A DNA stretch of 64,000 bases from Moraxella oculi (GTDB lineage: Bacteria; Pseudomonadota; Gammaproteobacteria; Pseudomonadales; Moraxellaceae), in NCBI RefSeq assembly GCF_023336735.1, contig NZ_JAMBAQ010000005.1:49812-113811 (forward strand), in the 5' to 3' direction. The position numbers were made by a program, and so were the translations under genes. Shown here piece after piece: positions 26,006-36,431 of the stretch (the first letter of the stretch is position 1; every line of letters begins with the position of its first letter). The notes beneath the pieces were generated by a model. The model had not been told where the DNA came from. It did not search any database and worked only from the letters and a program-made list of their open reading frames with translations.

Positions 26006-26608
26006 TTAAGCAATCAACAGGTGATGCGTTTCATCATCAAAGCTGACGATCAGTTCATCACCTTTTGTTAGTCTGCCTACGCCTTTTGGGGTGCCTGTCA
26101 TGATGATGTCGCCTGCTGTCAAACCATACAACTCATCTAAATGCTTGACCAAATAAGAGACATCATACCTCATTTTATCTGTGCTGTCGTCTTGGCGGAC
26201 ATCGCCATTGACAGTGAGTGTCAGACGATAAGCTTGATCAACGAATGGCTTAAAATTACCAAGCCAGCAAGAATGCTTAAAACCTTTGGCTTTAAGCCAT
26301 GGCAAGCCCTTTTGTTTACAGGTGTTTTGTATGTCTCGTGCGGTCAAATCCAGCCCAGCTGCCACACCAATGATGGACTGACTATTACCGATGAGTAACG
26401 CCAACTCAATTTCGTGATGTATGTCGTCAGAAAAATCTGGCAATATGATGGTATTGCCCGTAACGATGCTGCTATTAGGCTTTAAAAACACCAAGGGTTC
26501 TGTGGGTGCTTCATTGCCAAGCTCATGTATGTGCTCTGTATAGCTACGACCAATGCAATAAATGGTATTGACAGGATGGGGTGCATCATTAAAATTAACG
26601 GTGGGCAT
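26006..26608 (-). CDS. Fumarylacetoacetate hydrolase (FAH) family protein
   Basis: About 200 residues, the short YcgM-like type. Seen: IYCIGRSYTEHIHELGNE, FLKPNSSIV, the metal-binding EIELALLIG, LDLTARDIQ, and TGTPKGVGRL. Members hydrolyse C-C bonds in acylpyruvates or decarboxylate oxaloacetate; the substrate here is not determined. The ATG at 26608 is preferred to a TTG four codons upstream. It stands alone between purD and the hydrolase/rubredoxin pair. Confidence 0.88.
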   Translation of the reverse strand: MPTVNFNDAPHPVNTIYCIGRSYTEHIHELGNEAPTEPLVFLKPNSSIVTGNTIILPDFSDDIHHEIELALLIGNSQSIIGVAAGLDLTARDIQNTCKQKGLPWLKAKGFKHSCWLGNFKPFVDQAYRLTLTVNGDVRQDDSTDKMRYDVSYLVKHLDELYGLTAGDIIMTGTPKGVGRLTKGDELIVSFDDETHHLLIA

Positions 26609-26760
26609 GGGTTTGTCCAAAAATAAGATTGGCGACAGGCTTGCTGATTATAGCAAATATCACCATTTAAGACAATGGCGATTGATGAGTGGGTTATTCT
26701 GTCATACTGGCATGCAGATCATTAACAATGCTAAGTTTCATTTCATGTCATATTAAAATG

Positions 26761-27765
26761 TCATGGTGAATCATGACAAAATTGACTGATCACACTCACC
26801 AAATAAGGGTGATAATAAGGTGGTAGGTCATGACCCATGCCGTCAATCATTTTAAAAGTGGCGTTTGGAATGACTTTTGCCAAAAATCTGCCATGGCTTG
26901 GGGTGAGTAGTCCATCTTTACTGCCATGTAGAATGAGGGTGTTGGCACGGATTTGCTTGCTGAACCTTAGAATTGATCCAGAGGCTAAGATGGCATTGAG
27001 TTGTTGTGCCACGCCTAAGGGGTGAAAGTTGCGCTGATAGCGTTTCTTGGCAATCTCTCGTGTGCCTTTGATGTCAAGATGACCAGGGCTACCAACTGCA
27101 GTCATGAACCATACGCTATGGCGTACCATATCGCGTTCAGAATGGCTTTCAGGGCGACGCAAAAAAGTCATGAATTGCTTGGGGTTGGGCGGTCTTAAAA
27201 ATGGCCGATTGCTGCTGGTAAAAAGTAGGACAAGACGATTGATGTAGTTTGGGTAGCGTGCGGCGAGAATTTGAGCAATCATGCCTCCCATGGAAGCCCC
27301 AACCAAATTCACCTTATTTAGATTCATTGTTTTAATCAAGCGTGCCACATCTTCTGCCATGTCAGTCAAGGTATAGGCGACTGGCTCTGAACGATTGGAT
27401 AAGCCAGTTTGGACTTTTAGCATCATTTTAAGCGTGTTTAGTCTGGGTAGTCCTTCAATGCGAATTTTACTGGATAATCCTGTATCACGATTGTCAAAAC
27501 GAATGACAAAAAACCCCATATCCATGAAGCGTTTGAGTAGAGTATCCGACCAAAAAAACATCTGAGAACCCAGTCCTGTGATGAAAATCATCGGTGGATG
27601 ATTGGGGTTGCCACCTGCTTCAACACACAGCTGAATGCCGTCGCCGACATCAATCATGGCTTGGTATAAATATGGCGATAGGTCTGATTTTTGCCAATCA
27701 ATATGACCAAATTGATGCCAGTCTGGCGGTGTGTTGGGTAATGCTTTATGAGATGAGGCATTCAT
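26761..27765 (-). CDS. Alpha/beta hydrolase
   Basis: A 334-residue alpha/beta hydrolase fold enzyme. The predicted triad is Ser158 in the nucleophile elbow GASMGG, Asp in LHGSKDGL, and His in GMGHDLP. The oxyanion region is FITGLGSQMFFW, and RFDNRDTGLSS is typical of esterase/lipase-like members. The ATG at 27765 overlaps the TGA of the rubredoxin gene by one base, so the two are co-translated. The substrate is unknown; the pairing with rubredoxin gives no firm hint. Confidence 0.85.
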   Translation of the reverse strand: MNASSHKALPNTPPDWHQFGHIDWQKSDLSPYLYQAMIDVGDGIQLCVEAGGNPNHPPMIFITGLGSQMFFWSDTLLKRFMDMGFFVIRFDNRDTGLSSKIRIEGLPRLNTLKMMLKVQTGLSNRSEPVAYTLTDMAEDVARLIKTMNLNKVNLVGASMGGMIAQILAARYPNYINRLVLLFTSSNRPFLRPPNPKQFMTFLRRPESHSERDMVRHSVWFMTAVGSPGHLDIKGTREIAKKRYQRNFHPLGVAQQLNAILASGSILRFSKQIRANTLILHGSKDGLLTPSHGRFLAKVIPNATFKMIDGMGHDLPPYYHPYLVSVISQFCHDSP

Positions 27766-27929
27766 CAAATTTCTACCATTTCAAAATCATCTTTGGTAAC
27801 GCCACACTCAGGGCAACTCCAGTCGTCTGGAATGTCCTCCCAACGAGTACCTGGTGCAAGACCCTCTTCAGGACAACCCAAGGCTTCATCATAAATCCAG
27901 CCACAGACGATGCATTGATATTTTTTCAT
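27765..27929 (-). CDS. rubA: Rubredoxin
   Basis: 54 residues, the typical size. One iron is held by Cys6 and Cys9 ([10 protein letters not shown]) and Cys39 and Cys42 (SCPECGVTK), with the usual DWSCPECG context. It transfers single electrons, for example to alkane hydroxylase or to oxygen-defence enzymes. The ATG at 27929 follows AAGGTG; a 14-residue upstream extension in frame is not part of the family. A perfect 7-bp hairpin (27942-27948 with 27954-27960) lies in the leader just before the ribosome binding site and may affect translation. Confidence 0.93.
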   Translation of the reverse strand: MKKYQCIVCGWIYDEALGCPEEGLAPGTRWEDIPDDWSCPECGVTKDDFEMVEI

Positions 27930-28204
27930 AGACACCTTTTTAAGCGATTGTTGATCGCTTGATTTGATCAAGTTTGGGTGTTAGTTTACATATGTATCTA
28001 TTTTTTGCAAGTAAAATTTGTAAAAATATGTGATTGAGTTTTGGGGTGAGTGGTTGATGGTCGTTTTATGATCAAGGCAAACGATGAAGTGTAAGAGGGT
28101 GGCACTATGCCAGCAATAAAAATTTCTTGTAAAAGGCTGTGTTGCCCCCATCATGAAATGTTGCGGTTTGTCTTTATCAATGAACATCACATCGGATTAA
28201 CATC

Positions 28205-30334
28205 ATGAGAATACCAGACATTAAAAGCACCAGCAGACAAGAGCGACAACTCAACCAGCTTGCCAAACAAATCCAAGAAAAAGCAGAACTGACTGGCGTC
28301 AATGTGTCAGGCACTCAGATTTCTAGCCAGGCTTTTGACATGGTAACTGACTTTGAGCCATCAGGAGATCAACCGACGGCCATCGCTTCATTGGTTGAGG
28401 GGGTTAATCAAGGCATGGGTGAGCAATTGCTTTTGGGTGTGACAGGCTCTGGCAAAACTTATACCATGGCACAGGTGATTGCCAGGCTGGGGCGTCCAGC
28501 AATCATCATGGCGCATAATAAAACGCTGGCTGCTCAGCTGTATGGTGAATTTCGCTCATTTTTTCCACACAATGCGGTAGAGTATTTTGTCAGTTATTAT
28601 GATTATTATCAGCCAGAAGCTTATGTGCCAGCCTCTGATACTTTCATTGAAAAAGACTCCGCCATCAATGATCATATTGATCAGATGCGATTGTCTGCTA
28701 CTCGTGCCCTACTAGAGAGGCGGGATGCCATCATCATTGCTTCTGTGTCTGCCATTTACGGTCTTGGCGATCCTGAAAGCTATCTTAAAATGTTGCTTCA
28801 TATCGTCGTAGGAGATAAGGTTGATCGCACCGCACTCATTAAGCGTTTGGTGGAGATGCAGTACGATCGTAATGAGCTGGAATTTGGACGAGGTACTTAT
28901 CGCATTCGTGGAGAGACTTTGGACATTTATCCTGCTGAGAGCGAAAGCTTGGCGGTGCGTGTGGAAATGTTTGATGATGAGGTGGAAAAAATTGTTTGGT
29001 TTGATCCTTTGACAGGAAAAAATATCCGCACGGCACCACGCATCACCATTTATCCAAAATCCCACTATGTAACCCCAAAAGACAAGCTGATGACTGCCAG
29101 CGAATCAATCAAGGAGGAACTTGCTCAAAGGCTTGAATATTTCCGTACTCATGACAAGCTTATTGAGGCTCAGCGTATCAAAGAGCGTACCACTTATGAT
29201 TTGGAGATGATTCAGCAGCTTGGCTATTGCAATGGCATTGAGAACTATTCTCGTCATCTGTCAGGACGACCTGCTGGTGTGGCACCGCCGACTTTATTTG
29301 ACTATGTGCCTGATGATGCGTTGCTATTTATTGATGAAAGTCATGTAACCGTGCCGCAGATAGGTGCGATGTATAAAGGGGATAAAAGCCGTAAAGAAAC
29401 CTTAGTCAGCTATGGCTTTCGTTTGCCATCAGCAATGGACAATCGCCCCATGAAATTTGAGGAGTGGGAGCGGATCAAGCCAAACACCATCTATGTGTCA
29501 GCAACACCTGCTGCCTATGAATTGGAGCGTAGCCAGCAAGTGGTGGAGCAGGTGGTGCGACCAACAGGACTGATTGATCCGATTTTAGAAATTCGCCCTG
29601 TACTTACTCAAGTAGATGATGTGCTGGGTGAGATAAACATCCGTAAGCCCTTAAATGAGCGTGTGCTGATCACCACACTCACCAAACGCATGGCGGAAGA
29701 CTTGACCAGTTATCTTAAGGAATATGGCATTAAAGTGGCATATTTGCATTCGGACATTGACACCGTTGAGCGTATGAAAATCATTCATGAGTTGCGAACG
29801 GGCGTCTATGATGTGTTAGTGGGAATCAACTTGCTTCGTGAGGGGCTTGACATGCCAGAAGTGAGTTTGGTGGCCATTTTTGATGCTGATAAAGAAGGGT
29901 TTTTACGCTCGGAGCGTTCACTCATTCAAACGATCGGTAGGGCGGCTCGTCATGTGAATGGTAAGGCGATTTTGTATGCAGACGCCATCACGCCAAGCAT
30001 GCAAAAAGCGATTGATGAAACTGAACGCCGTCGTGCCAAGCAGATTGATTATAACACCAAACATGGCATCACCCCAAAATCCGCCAGTCGTGCCATTACT
30101 GATAAGATTGATACAGGTGAGGAAGAAGCGATACAAACAATGGGCAGTGTGGCGATTCATCAAGCAGCGATCGCTGGCGTGGACGAAGAAATTTTACGCC
30201 GACCTGAACTGATGACCAAAGAGATTGCTCGTCTAGAAAAGCAGATGCGTGCATTATCTGGTGAGCTGAAATTTGAAGAGGCGGCTCGAGTTCGTGATAC
30301 GGTATTGGCTTTAAAAGAGTTGCTGATGGGGTGA
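28205..30334 (+). CDS. uvrB: Excinuclease ABC subunit B
   Basis: A 709-residue damage-verifying helicase-like subunit of nucleotide excision repair. Seen: Walker A GVTGSGKT at residues 78-85, the beta-hairpin region [28 protein letters not shown] with the DEAD-like box, [38 protein letters not shown], and a C-terminal UVR domain ([21 protein letters not shown]) that contacts UvrC. It has an N-terminal extension of about 40 residues compared with E. coli. No LexA box was recognised upstream. Confidence 0.97.
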   Translation: MRIPDIKSTSRQERQLNQLAKQIQEKAELTGVNVSGTQISSQAFDMVTDFEPSGDQPTAIASLVEGVNQGMGEQLLLGVTGSGKTYTMAQVIARLGRPAIIMAHNKTLAAQLYGEFRSFFPHNAVEYFVSYYDYYQPEAYVPASDTFIEKDSAINDHIDQMRLSATRALLERRDAIIIASVSAIYGLGDPESYLKMLLHIVVGDKVDRTALIKRLVEMQYDRNELEFGRGTYRIRGETLDIYPAESESLAVRVEMFDDEVEKIVWFDPLTGKNIRTAPRITIYPKSHYVTPKDKLMTASESIKEELAQRLEYFRTHDKLIEAQRIKERTTYDLEMIQQLGYCNGIENYSRHLSGRPAGVAPPTLFDYVPDDALLFIDESHVTVPQIGAMYKGDKSRKETLVSYGFRLPSAMDNRPMKFEEWERIKPNTIYVSATPAAYELERSQQVVEQVVRPTGLIDPILEIRPVLTQVDDVLGEINIRKPLNERVLITTLTKRMAEDLTSYLKEYGIKVAYLHSDIDTVERMKIIHELRTGVYDVLVGINLLREGLDMPEVSLVAIFDADKEGFLRSERSLIQTIGRAARHVNGKAILYADAITPSMQKAIDETERRRAKQIDYNTKHGITPKSASRAITDKIDTGEEEAIQTMGSVAIHQAAIAGVDEEILRRPELMTKEIARLEKQMRALSGELKFEEAARVRDTVLALKELLMG

Positions 30335-30349
30335 TATTGGGAGATGGTG

Positions 30350-31390
30350 ATGAAGATATTAAAAGCGTATTGTCAAGAGTTGGGTGAAATGGTTGATATC
30401 TATGAACTATATGCAGCATCCATCCAACAAAACGGAAAAAGATTTTCTTTGTATTGTTCTTATGATGAGTGCCTGAGGAATGGAGTTGAAATTATTGGCG
30501 TGAACTATCATAGACCTAAAAGTGAGCAGAGAAATGCCATGCATTTTAGGGAGAATGAGCGTTTCTCACATTCAAACAGCTGCCCATGGAAAATATTTTC
30601 AAAAAATGTGGCGGCAAAAGATAGGTATGCTGATGAAAGCGAAGAAGAGTATCTTCTTAGGCAAAAATGCCATTGTGATTTAGACGATTGGATAACAAGA
30701 TATGCCCCAAGAGTTGAAGGGGGTGATGATGTGGACATGCTTTGCGGTGATGGATTTTCACAAAATAAGCACAACCAGCAAGGTAAGGTCAATGATGTCA
30801 AGATAAGACCAAGTTCGGTTTATGATGTTGGTAGGAAATCTTCGTCTTTTATTCAATTGTGTTACCATCATTATCAAATTTATAACAACCCAAAAATTCC
30901 CAATAAAAAAGAGTTGAGATTTGTTCCATTAAGAGTAACTTCGCTGTCAAATGTGAAAAGTTATTATGATTATTTTACCCCAGTGGATTTTTGTTTTGTT
31001 TTGAACGATGCTTCTATGCCAATTTTAAACAAAAATAAGCACATCATGTTTTCTAAGATTAAAGGCGGGGATATAAAAAGATATGGCAAGGGTTTTTCTT
31101 TGCTTTTTTGGCTTTCAAAAAGAAATGGCGATCAATACACTAATTTTAAGATTAGCATGTATGTGAGTAAAGATGAGATTGAGCGATATAAAAATAAAAA
31201 TTTACTATTAGATGTTATTGATTACTTAGATGAGTACGAAAAGTTGTTCCTGTATTTAAATATCGCTGATTTGCAAGTAGGTTATCATAATAAAAAAACC
31301 ATTAATTTAAAAATTGGGGATTTAAAAGGCCTGGTCATGGTAGGTTCTGTCAAGCCTAAAAAAGAAATATTGGCGCAGATTAATCTCTGA
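30350..31390 (+). CDS. Unrecognised protein with an N-terminal Cys/His cluster
   Basis: 346 residues. The N-terminal 85 residues hold a possible zinc site: CSYDEC, then NAMHFRENERFSHSNSCPW, with a spacing that recalls the DNA-end-processing N-domains of CoiA-like proteins, though this is only a resemblance. A second Cys/His pair, RQKCHCDLDDW, follows. The rest is Lys/Asn/Tyr-rich with no motif I know and no signal peptide. The ATG at 30350 is preferred because GGGAG sits 6 bases upstream; the ATG at 30344 would touch it. It begins 15 bases after uvrB, but its base and codon use is more AT-rich than its neighbours, suggesting later acquisition. Confidence 0.6.
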   Translation: MKILKAYCQELGEMVDIYELYAASIQQNGKRFSLYCSYDECLRNGVEIIGVNYHRPKSEQRNAMHFRENERFSHSNSCPWKIFSKNVAAKDRYADESEEEYLLRQKCHCDLDDWITRYAPRVEGGDDVDMLCGDGFSQNKHNQQGKVNDVKIRPSSVYDVGRKSSSFIQLCYHHYQIYNNPKIPNKKELRFVPLRVTSLSNVKSYYDYFTPVDFCFVLNDASMPILNKNKHIMFSKIKGGDIKRYGKGFSLLFWLSKRNGDQYTNFKISMYVSKDEIERYKNKNLLLDVIDYLDEYEKLFLYLNIADLQVGYHNKKTINLKIGDLKGLVMVGSVKPKKEILAQINL

Positions 31391-31581
31391 TGCTACTGGC
31401 AATCTGATTTTAAAATCTTGTCATTATATTGTCTGAATGATTACTATTTTTTATAATAAAGGATGCTGCGATAGAATGTAAAAAAATTTAAAGTTCGTGA
31501 GGATACAATCGATTGCCATAAAATATGCTACAATGATATGATGACTTTTTTAAACCTGATGGTAAAATCTTGGAGGCCATA

Positions 31582-33153
31582 ATGACAGCGACAGAAACAA
31601 AAAAAATTCCACATGTGCTGATGATTTTAGATGGAGTTGGGCATCGTACTGACCCAAGAGATAATGCGGTATTGGCAGCAAATACCCCAAATCTGGATGC
31701 TTTGATGGCCAGTTGTCCTAATGGTTTGATTTCAGGCTCTGGCATGGATGTGGGCTTGCCTGATGGTCAGTTTGGCAATTCGGAAGTTGGGCATATGAAT
31801 TTGGGAGCGGGGCGTATTTTATTTCAAGACTCTACTCGCATCATGAACGACATCAATACGGGTGATTTTTTTGATAATCAGACGCTGATAGATGCCGTCA
31901 AAGCTGCCAATGATGCAGAAGGTGCGATGCACATTTTAGGTCTGTTGTCCGATGGTGGTGTTCATGCACATATTGAGCACATCAAGGCAGGTGTGCGTCT
32001 GGCATTGCAACAGGGTGCTTTACAGGTGTTTGTGCATGCTTTCATGGATGGGCGAGATACGCCACCAAAATCTGCAGAAAGCTATGTGGCTGACCTTGAA
32101 CAATTTTTAGAAAAAGTGAATCAGGAGTTTGAAGGCAAGGCTTTGATTGCCAGCATGATTGGGCGATTTTTTGCGATGGATAGGGATAAACGCTGGGAGC
32201 GTGTACAATCTGCTTATGAATTGATGACTCAAGCTAAGGCGGTGCGTGAGGCTGGTTCGGCGATTCAGGCGGTGAAGTTGGCCTATGAGGCAGGCGAAAC
32301 TGATGAATTCATTCAAGCGACCATCATTGATGACGAAGGTGTCATTTGTGATAATGATGCAGTCATTTTTATGAATTTTCGTGCCGATCGCGCTAGAGAG
32401 ATTTCTGCGGCGTTTGTAGATGCTGACTTTGATGGTTTTGAGCGTCGCATTGCACCACAACTATCCGCTTATGTCATGCTGACAAAATACTCTGACGAAC
32501 TGGAAAATAATGCTAAGACGACAGTGGCTTATTATCCGACCAGTCTTACAAACACATTGGGTGAGTATCTGCAAAACAATCATAAAACCCAATTGCGTAT
32601 TGCTGAAACGGAAAAATATGCTCATGTTACTTTCTTTTTTAGTGGTGGGCGAGAGGAGTTGTACGAGGGTGAGAAGCGTATTTTGGTTAATAGTCCCAAT
32701 GTGAAAACTTATGACTTGCAGCCCCAAATGAGTGCTTATGAGGTGACAGATCGGCTAAAAGCGGCCATTGAGTCTGGTGAATATGATGTACTGATCATCA
32801 ATTATGCTAACGGCGATATGGTGGGTCATACGGGTGTATTCGATGCGGCAGTGAAAGCCGTGGAAGCTGTTGATGAGTGCATTGGTATCATCGTTGATGG
32901 TGTGCGTCAGATGGGTGGTCATTTGCTCATCACCGCTGATCATGGTAACTGTGAGCAAATGCAGGATTATCAAAGTGGTCAGGTTCATACTCAGCATACA
33001 ACTGAGCTTGTGCCTTTCATCTATGTGGGCGATAGGTCGGTTCGTGTGCGTCATCATGGCAGGCTGTGTGATGTTGCACCGACCATATTGCATTTGATGG
33101 GTATGGAAAAGCCAAGTGAGATGACGGGTGAAAGTCTGCTCATTGAGTGCTAA
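31582..33153 (+). CDS. gpmI: 2,3-bisphosphoglycerate-independent phosphoglycerate mutase
   Basis: 523 residues, manganese enzyme of glycolysis. Seen: [10 protein letters not shown] with the first metal aspartate, the phosphoserine Ser67 in [14 protein letters not shown], the insert domain with [32 protein letters not shown], and ADHGNCEQM with metal ligands. The start ATG at 31582 follows GGAGG; the TTG 12 bases upstream overlaps that site and is rejected. Confidence 0.97.
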   Translation: MTATETKKIPHVLMILDGVGHRTDPRDNAVLAANTPNLDALMASCPNGLISGSGMDVGLPDGQFGNSEVGHMNLGAGRILFQDSTRIMNDINTGDFFDNQTLIDAVKAANDAEGAMHILGLLSDGGVHAHIEHIKAGVRLALQQGALQVFVHAFMDGRDTPPKSAESYVADLEQFLEKVNQEFEGKALIASMIGRFFAMDRDKRWERVQSAYELMTQAKAVREAGSAIQAVKLAYEAGETDEFIQATIIDDEGVICDNDAVIFMNFRADRAREISAAFVDADFDGFERRIAPQLSAYVMLTKYSDELENNAKTTVAYYPTSLTNTLGEYLQNNHKTQLRIAETEKYAHVTFFFSGGREELYEGEKRILVNSPNVKTYDLQPQMSAYEVTDRLKAAIESGEYDVLIINYANGDMVGHTGVFDAAVKAVEAVDECIGIIVDGVRQMGGHLLITADHGNCEQMQDYQSGQVHTQHTTELVPFIYVGDRSVRVRHHGRLCDVAPTILHLMGMEKPSEMTGESLLIEC

Positions 33154-33182
33154 GTTTGGCAAGTAATGACAGTGATGGTGTG

Positions 33183-34535
33183 ATGATGAAGACAATGAGT
33201 TTGCCCTTGATTTTGCTGATGATGCTAAGCCCATTTTCAGCACAGGCAGGCACGCAGAATCCTGATGTTAGAGCGGTGAAATCTTTTGAGGGTGATGAGA
33301 CAATCTTGGTTAAGCCTGTAAAAAATGAATTGCGATCCAACCATGGCATAACGCTTGATGTGCTAGATACTCAGCCTAATAAACTGTATGGCATAGATGG
33401 GTTGCATCAAGGAAAAGTGCCTCTTAATGCCATCTCTCCAAACACCCTAAAAACTTTCGTGTCGGTCATTGATTTGATTCGGCGAGAATATCCTGAACAG
33501 ACGACAGATGATGAGCTGTTTTATGACGCCATCAATGGCATGCTTCATAAGCTTGATGGTCATGCTGAATTTTTAGATGCTAAGGATTTTGCCAATTTGC
33601 AATCATTCACCGTGGGTAAAGTGGCGGATGTTGGCATGAGTGCTGTTTGGCAAGATAAAGTTGGGCATTGGGTGGTTAGCCAAGTAATTGCTGACTCGCC
33701 TGCACAAAAATCTGGCATAGCAGTAGGGGATTATTTGCATCAAATCGGTGATGTGCGTCTGTCCACTGAGCAAAGTGCTAATGATGTGGCTCAACTGCTC
33801 AACGGTATTTTGGGAACGAAAGTTGATGTTACTTTTTCTAAAATGGGTCGTTCTAAAAAAACCAAAACACTTGAACGCACGCATCAGACGCAGTCAAGCA
33901 TCGAGGCGATGGTCAAAGGTGGTATCATCATCATAAAACTGCCAGTTTTTCAGACGAATACTCGTGAGCAGATTTTAAATGGTGTGGCCAGTGCTGGCGT
34001 ACCAATAAAAGGCATGATCATTGATGTTCGCAATAATCCTGGAGGTGTGTTGGAGTCGGCGGTTGATGTGGCGTCTTTATTCATGCGTAATCAGACAGTA
34101 ACACAAGTCAAGGACAAAGAGGGCGTTAAGCGAGTCATGCGTACCACAGGGTCGCCATTACTCAATGAAATCCCACTCATCATTATCCAAAATCGTTATT
34201 CTGCGTCGGCAGCGGAAGTGCTGACAAGTAGCTTGCAAGCTCAAAAAAGGGCGGTCATCGTAGGTGAGACGAGCTATGGCAAAGGCTCTGTTCAATCTGT
34301 GATACCAATTGGTAATGATCAAGCAGTCAAGCTGACCACTGCTTATTATCTGACGGCAAAAAACAAAGAGATTGATCAGGTTGGTGTCAAGCCTGATGTC
34401 TTACTCATCACCCCCAAAGACTCTTCCCAAGATGAGACAGCACCGATTGATGGGTGGCTGGAACAAGCCTTATTGCTAATGGATAAAGACAAGCTTACCG
34501 AGGGCATTGAGTTTTCGCCAGTGGGTGGTTTTTGA
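33183..34535 (+). CDS. ctpA: S41-family C-terminal processing protease
   Basis: About 450 residues with a Sec signal peptide (LPLILLMMLSPFSAQA, cleavage near residue 22), so periplasmic. An N-terminal helical part is followed by a PDZ domain (SPAQKSGIAVGDYLHQIGDV) and the S41 core: KGMIIDVRNNPGGVL, catalytic Ser342 in RYSASAAE, and catalytic Lys367 in SYGKGSVQS, 25 residues later as in E. coli Tsp. It cleaves proteins near unstructured C-termini. It starts 29 bases after gpmI and may share its transcript. A second ATG lies at 33186. Confidence 0.92.
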   Translation: MMKTMSLPLILLMMLSPFSAQAGTQNPDVRAVKSFEGDETILVKPVKNELRSNHGITLDVLDTQPNKLYGIDGLHQGKVPLNAISPNTLKTFVSVIDLIRREYPEQTTDDELFYDAINGMLHKLDGHAEFLDAKDFANLQSFTVGKVADVGMSAVWQDKVGHWVVSQVIADSPAQKSGIAVGDYLHQIGDVRLSTEQSANDVAQLLNGILGTKVDVTFSKMGRSKKTKTLERTHQTQSSIEAMVKGGIIIIKLPVFQTNTREQILNGVASAGVPIKGMIIDVRNNPGGVLESAVDVASLFMRNQTVTQVKDKEGVKRVMRTTGSPLLNEIPLIIIQNRYSASAAEVLTSSLQAQKRAVIVGETSYGKGSVQSVIPIGNDQAVKLTTAYYLTAKNKEIDQVGVKPDVLLITPKDSSQDETAPIDGWLEQALLLMDKDKLTEGIEFSPVGGF

Positions 34536-34566
34536 CGCAGTGGTAGTTGCTTTGTGCGTGGTGAAT

Positions 34567-36030
34567 TTATGGTTCGTCAGCATGGTCGGTTTGGCGTGGA
34601 ATGGCAGGTAATGTGCCATCACAAAACTCAATATGAATGTCTTGATTAGCATCAAGCTGTGATTTTTTGGAGATGACCTTGCCATGTTGATGAATGAGGG
34701 CATAGCCCTTAGCCAGTGTTTTGGCAGGGTGCTGAATGAAGATGAGGTATTGTAAATGCTGACAATGCTCACGCAGCAGTTCCAGTCTTGCCGTAATTAC
34801 TTTATGATTATTTAGTAATTGTTTTGTATGTATTTTAGCGTGAGACACTTTGGCAATTGCCTGTGTTTTATTTTGATTCATCAAATGTTTGGTAAGATCT
34901 TTTTGATGACCAAGTTGATGATTGGCTAAGATTTTTAGGGTGGTCATTTGGCTTTGGGTGTCTTTTTTGGCAAGCTCAATCAGCCTAGATGTTGATGTGT
35001 GAATGCGTTGCATGGCGAGCTTGGCATCTTGAGTGATGTTAATCAGCTGCCGTTCAATGGCTGCAATGACTTTTGATGGTGTGTCAAAGCGTGTGTGTGC
35101 CACCTCATCAATCAGTACTTTATCACGCTCATGCCCGATACCTACCCAAACAGGAATGTTTTGTTCAGCGATGAGTGCCGCCAATTCAAAATCGTTAAGA
35201 TATGCCAAATCTCCCGCCGAACCACCGCCACGAATGATGACCATTAAGTCTGGCAAATGACCAAACCGTGCATGAAATTGTTCCATGCTTTGAACTAAAG
35301 CGATTCTGATTTCATTGGCTGCATGATTGCCCTGAAAGGTTGCATGATGGTAATGAAATTGGCATGCTCCCGCCCATTCCAATCTGTCCGCTTCACGACG
35401 AAAATCTCCCAATCCTGCAGCACCCTCAGGAGAGATGACAATCACATGACGAATGTCAAAAGGTGCTGGCAAGGATTTATTCAGCTGTATCAAACCTTCA
35501 TCATAAAGGCGTGTCAGCATCGCTTGGTAGGCGATGGCCAGCTGACCGATGGTGTAATTAGGGTCAATGTCATTGATGTTAATGCTAAATCCGTATTGGG
35601 GGTGAAAATTCGCTGATGCCTTAATCAGAATGCTGATACCAGCTTGTAATGCTTGACCTGTGGTGTTGTGAAATTTTGATAAGACAGTGCTTGCTCTGTG
35701 TCGCCATAATGTACCACGACAGCTGGCAATGATTTGATCGCCATCATCTTTTTCTGCCAGCTCAAAATAATAATGCCCTCCTTTAGATGACATGGCACGC
35801 ACTTCGGCACGCACCCAAACTTCATGATTAAAAGCATCATTAATGACCATTTTGACTGCTGTCAGATAATCGCTTAAAGCAAGTTGTGTACCTTGCCATT
35901 CATCATACTCACTTTCATCATTTTTTTGATCCATCTCTGCTAGGATTTGGGCATGTAGTCGCTCGGTATCCTCGCCAAATGTTGGTAGATTTTCAAGCAT
36001 TGTGATGATTGTTTCGGTTTTTAAATTCAT
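34567..36030 (-). CDS. xseA: Exodeoxyribonuclease VII large subunit
   Basis: 487 residues. Seen: an N-terminal OB fold (LSDYLTAVKMVINDAFNHEVWVRAEV, with GGHYYFELAEKDD), the catalytic part VIVISPEGAAGLGDFRREA, and LPDLMVIIRGGGSAGDLAYLNDFELA followed by PVWVGIGHERDKVLIDEVAHTRFDTPSKVIAAI. A coiled-coil region and a short C-terminal barrel (KTLAKGYALIHQHGKVI) follow. It degrades single-stranded DNA from both ends together with XseB, which is not in this window. It converges with ctpA. Confidence 0.95.
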   Translation of the reverse strand: MNLKTETIITMLENLPTFGEDTERLHAQILAEMDQKNDESEYDEWQGTQLALSDYLTAVKMVINDAFNHEVWVRAEVRAMSSKGGHYYFELAEKDDGDQIIASCRGTLWRHRASTVLSKFHNTTGQALQAGISILIKASANFHPQYGFSININDIDPNYTIGQLAIAYQAMLTRLYDEGLIQLNKSLPAPFDIRHVIVISPEGAAGLGDFRREADRLEWAGACQFHYHHATFQGNHAANEIRIALVQSMEQFHARFGHLPDLMVIIRGGGSAGDLAYLNDFELAALIAEQNIPVWVGIGHERDKVLIDEVAHTRFDTPSKVIAAIERQLINITQDAKLAMQRIHTSTSRLIELAKKDTQSQMTTLKILANHQLGHQKDLTKHLMNQNKTQAIAKVSHAKIHTKQLLNNHKVITARLELLREHCQHLQYLIFIQHPAKTLAKGYALIHQHGKVISKKSQLDANQDIHIEFCDGTLPAIPRQTDHADEP

Positions 36031-36378
36031 GGATAATGTTTGGTATGTGTGATGATTGCTACTATACCATAGCTGGCATATTTATTATAGATGGCTTGGT
36101 GCTAAAACCTAAAATGATCTGAGTTTGGATGGGTTTTTTGGAGATTTGCTGGCGTGTCATCACTGGTATTTGTGATGAAAATTGGTTATTTATCATAAAA
36201 CTGATATAAAAAAATGGTATTTATAAATTTTAATAATAATTCAACAAAAATTTCCCATTTGTAATTGCCTCCATGTTCGGTTAATTTATGCGTTAATTGG
36301 TGCATGGTTGTCTCTCAATCATCTTAGATCGCCACAGCACCAACCATCAAGCAAACAAAACCAATATAAGGAAAAAAT
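36031..36378. other. Intergenic region between xseA and gdh
   Basis: About 350 bases between divergent genes, AT-rich in the middle (36180-36260). It must hold both promoters, but no clear -35/-10 pair or palindrome stands out. The only strong signal is AAGGAAAAAAT, a good ribosome binding site ending at 36378 directly before an ATG at 36379. Confidence 0.4.
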
Positions 36379-36431
36379 ATGACCCATTTGACGATTGATG
36401 GCGAACGCTTGCCAGCATCATCGGCATTGCC

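Noticed and set aside
28000..28205. LexA/SOS box upstream of uvrB
   Set aside because: No palindrome of the CTG-N10-CAG type was seen, and many Moraxellaceae lack a classical LexA.
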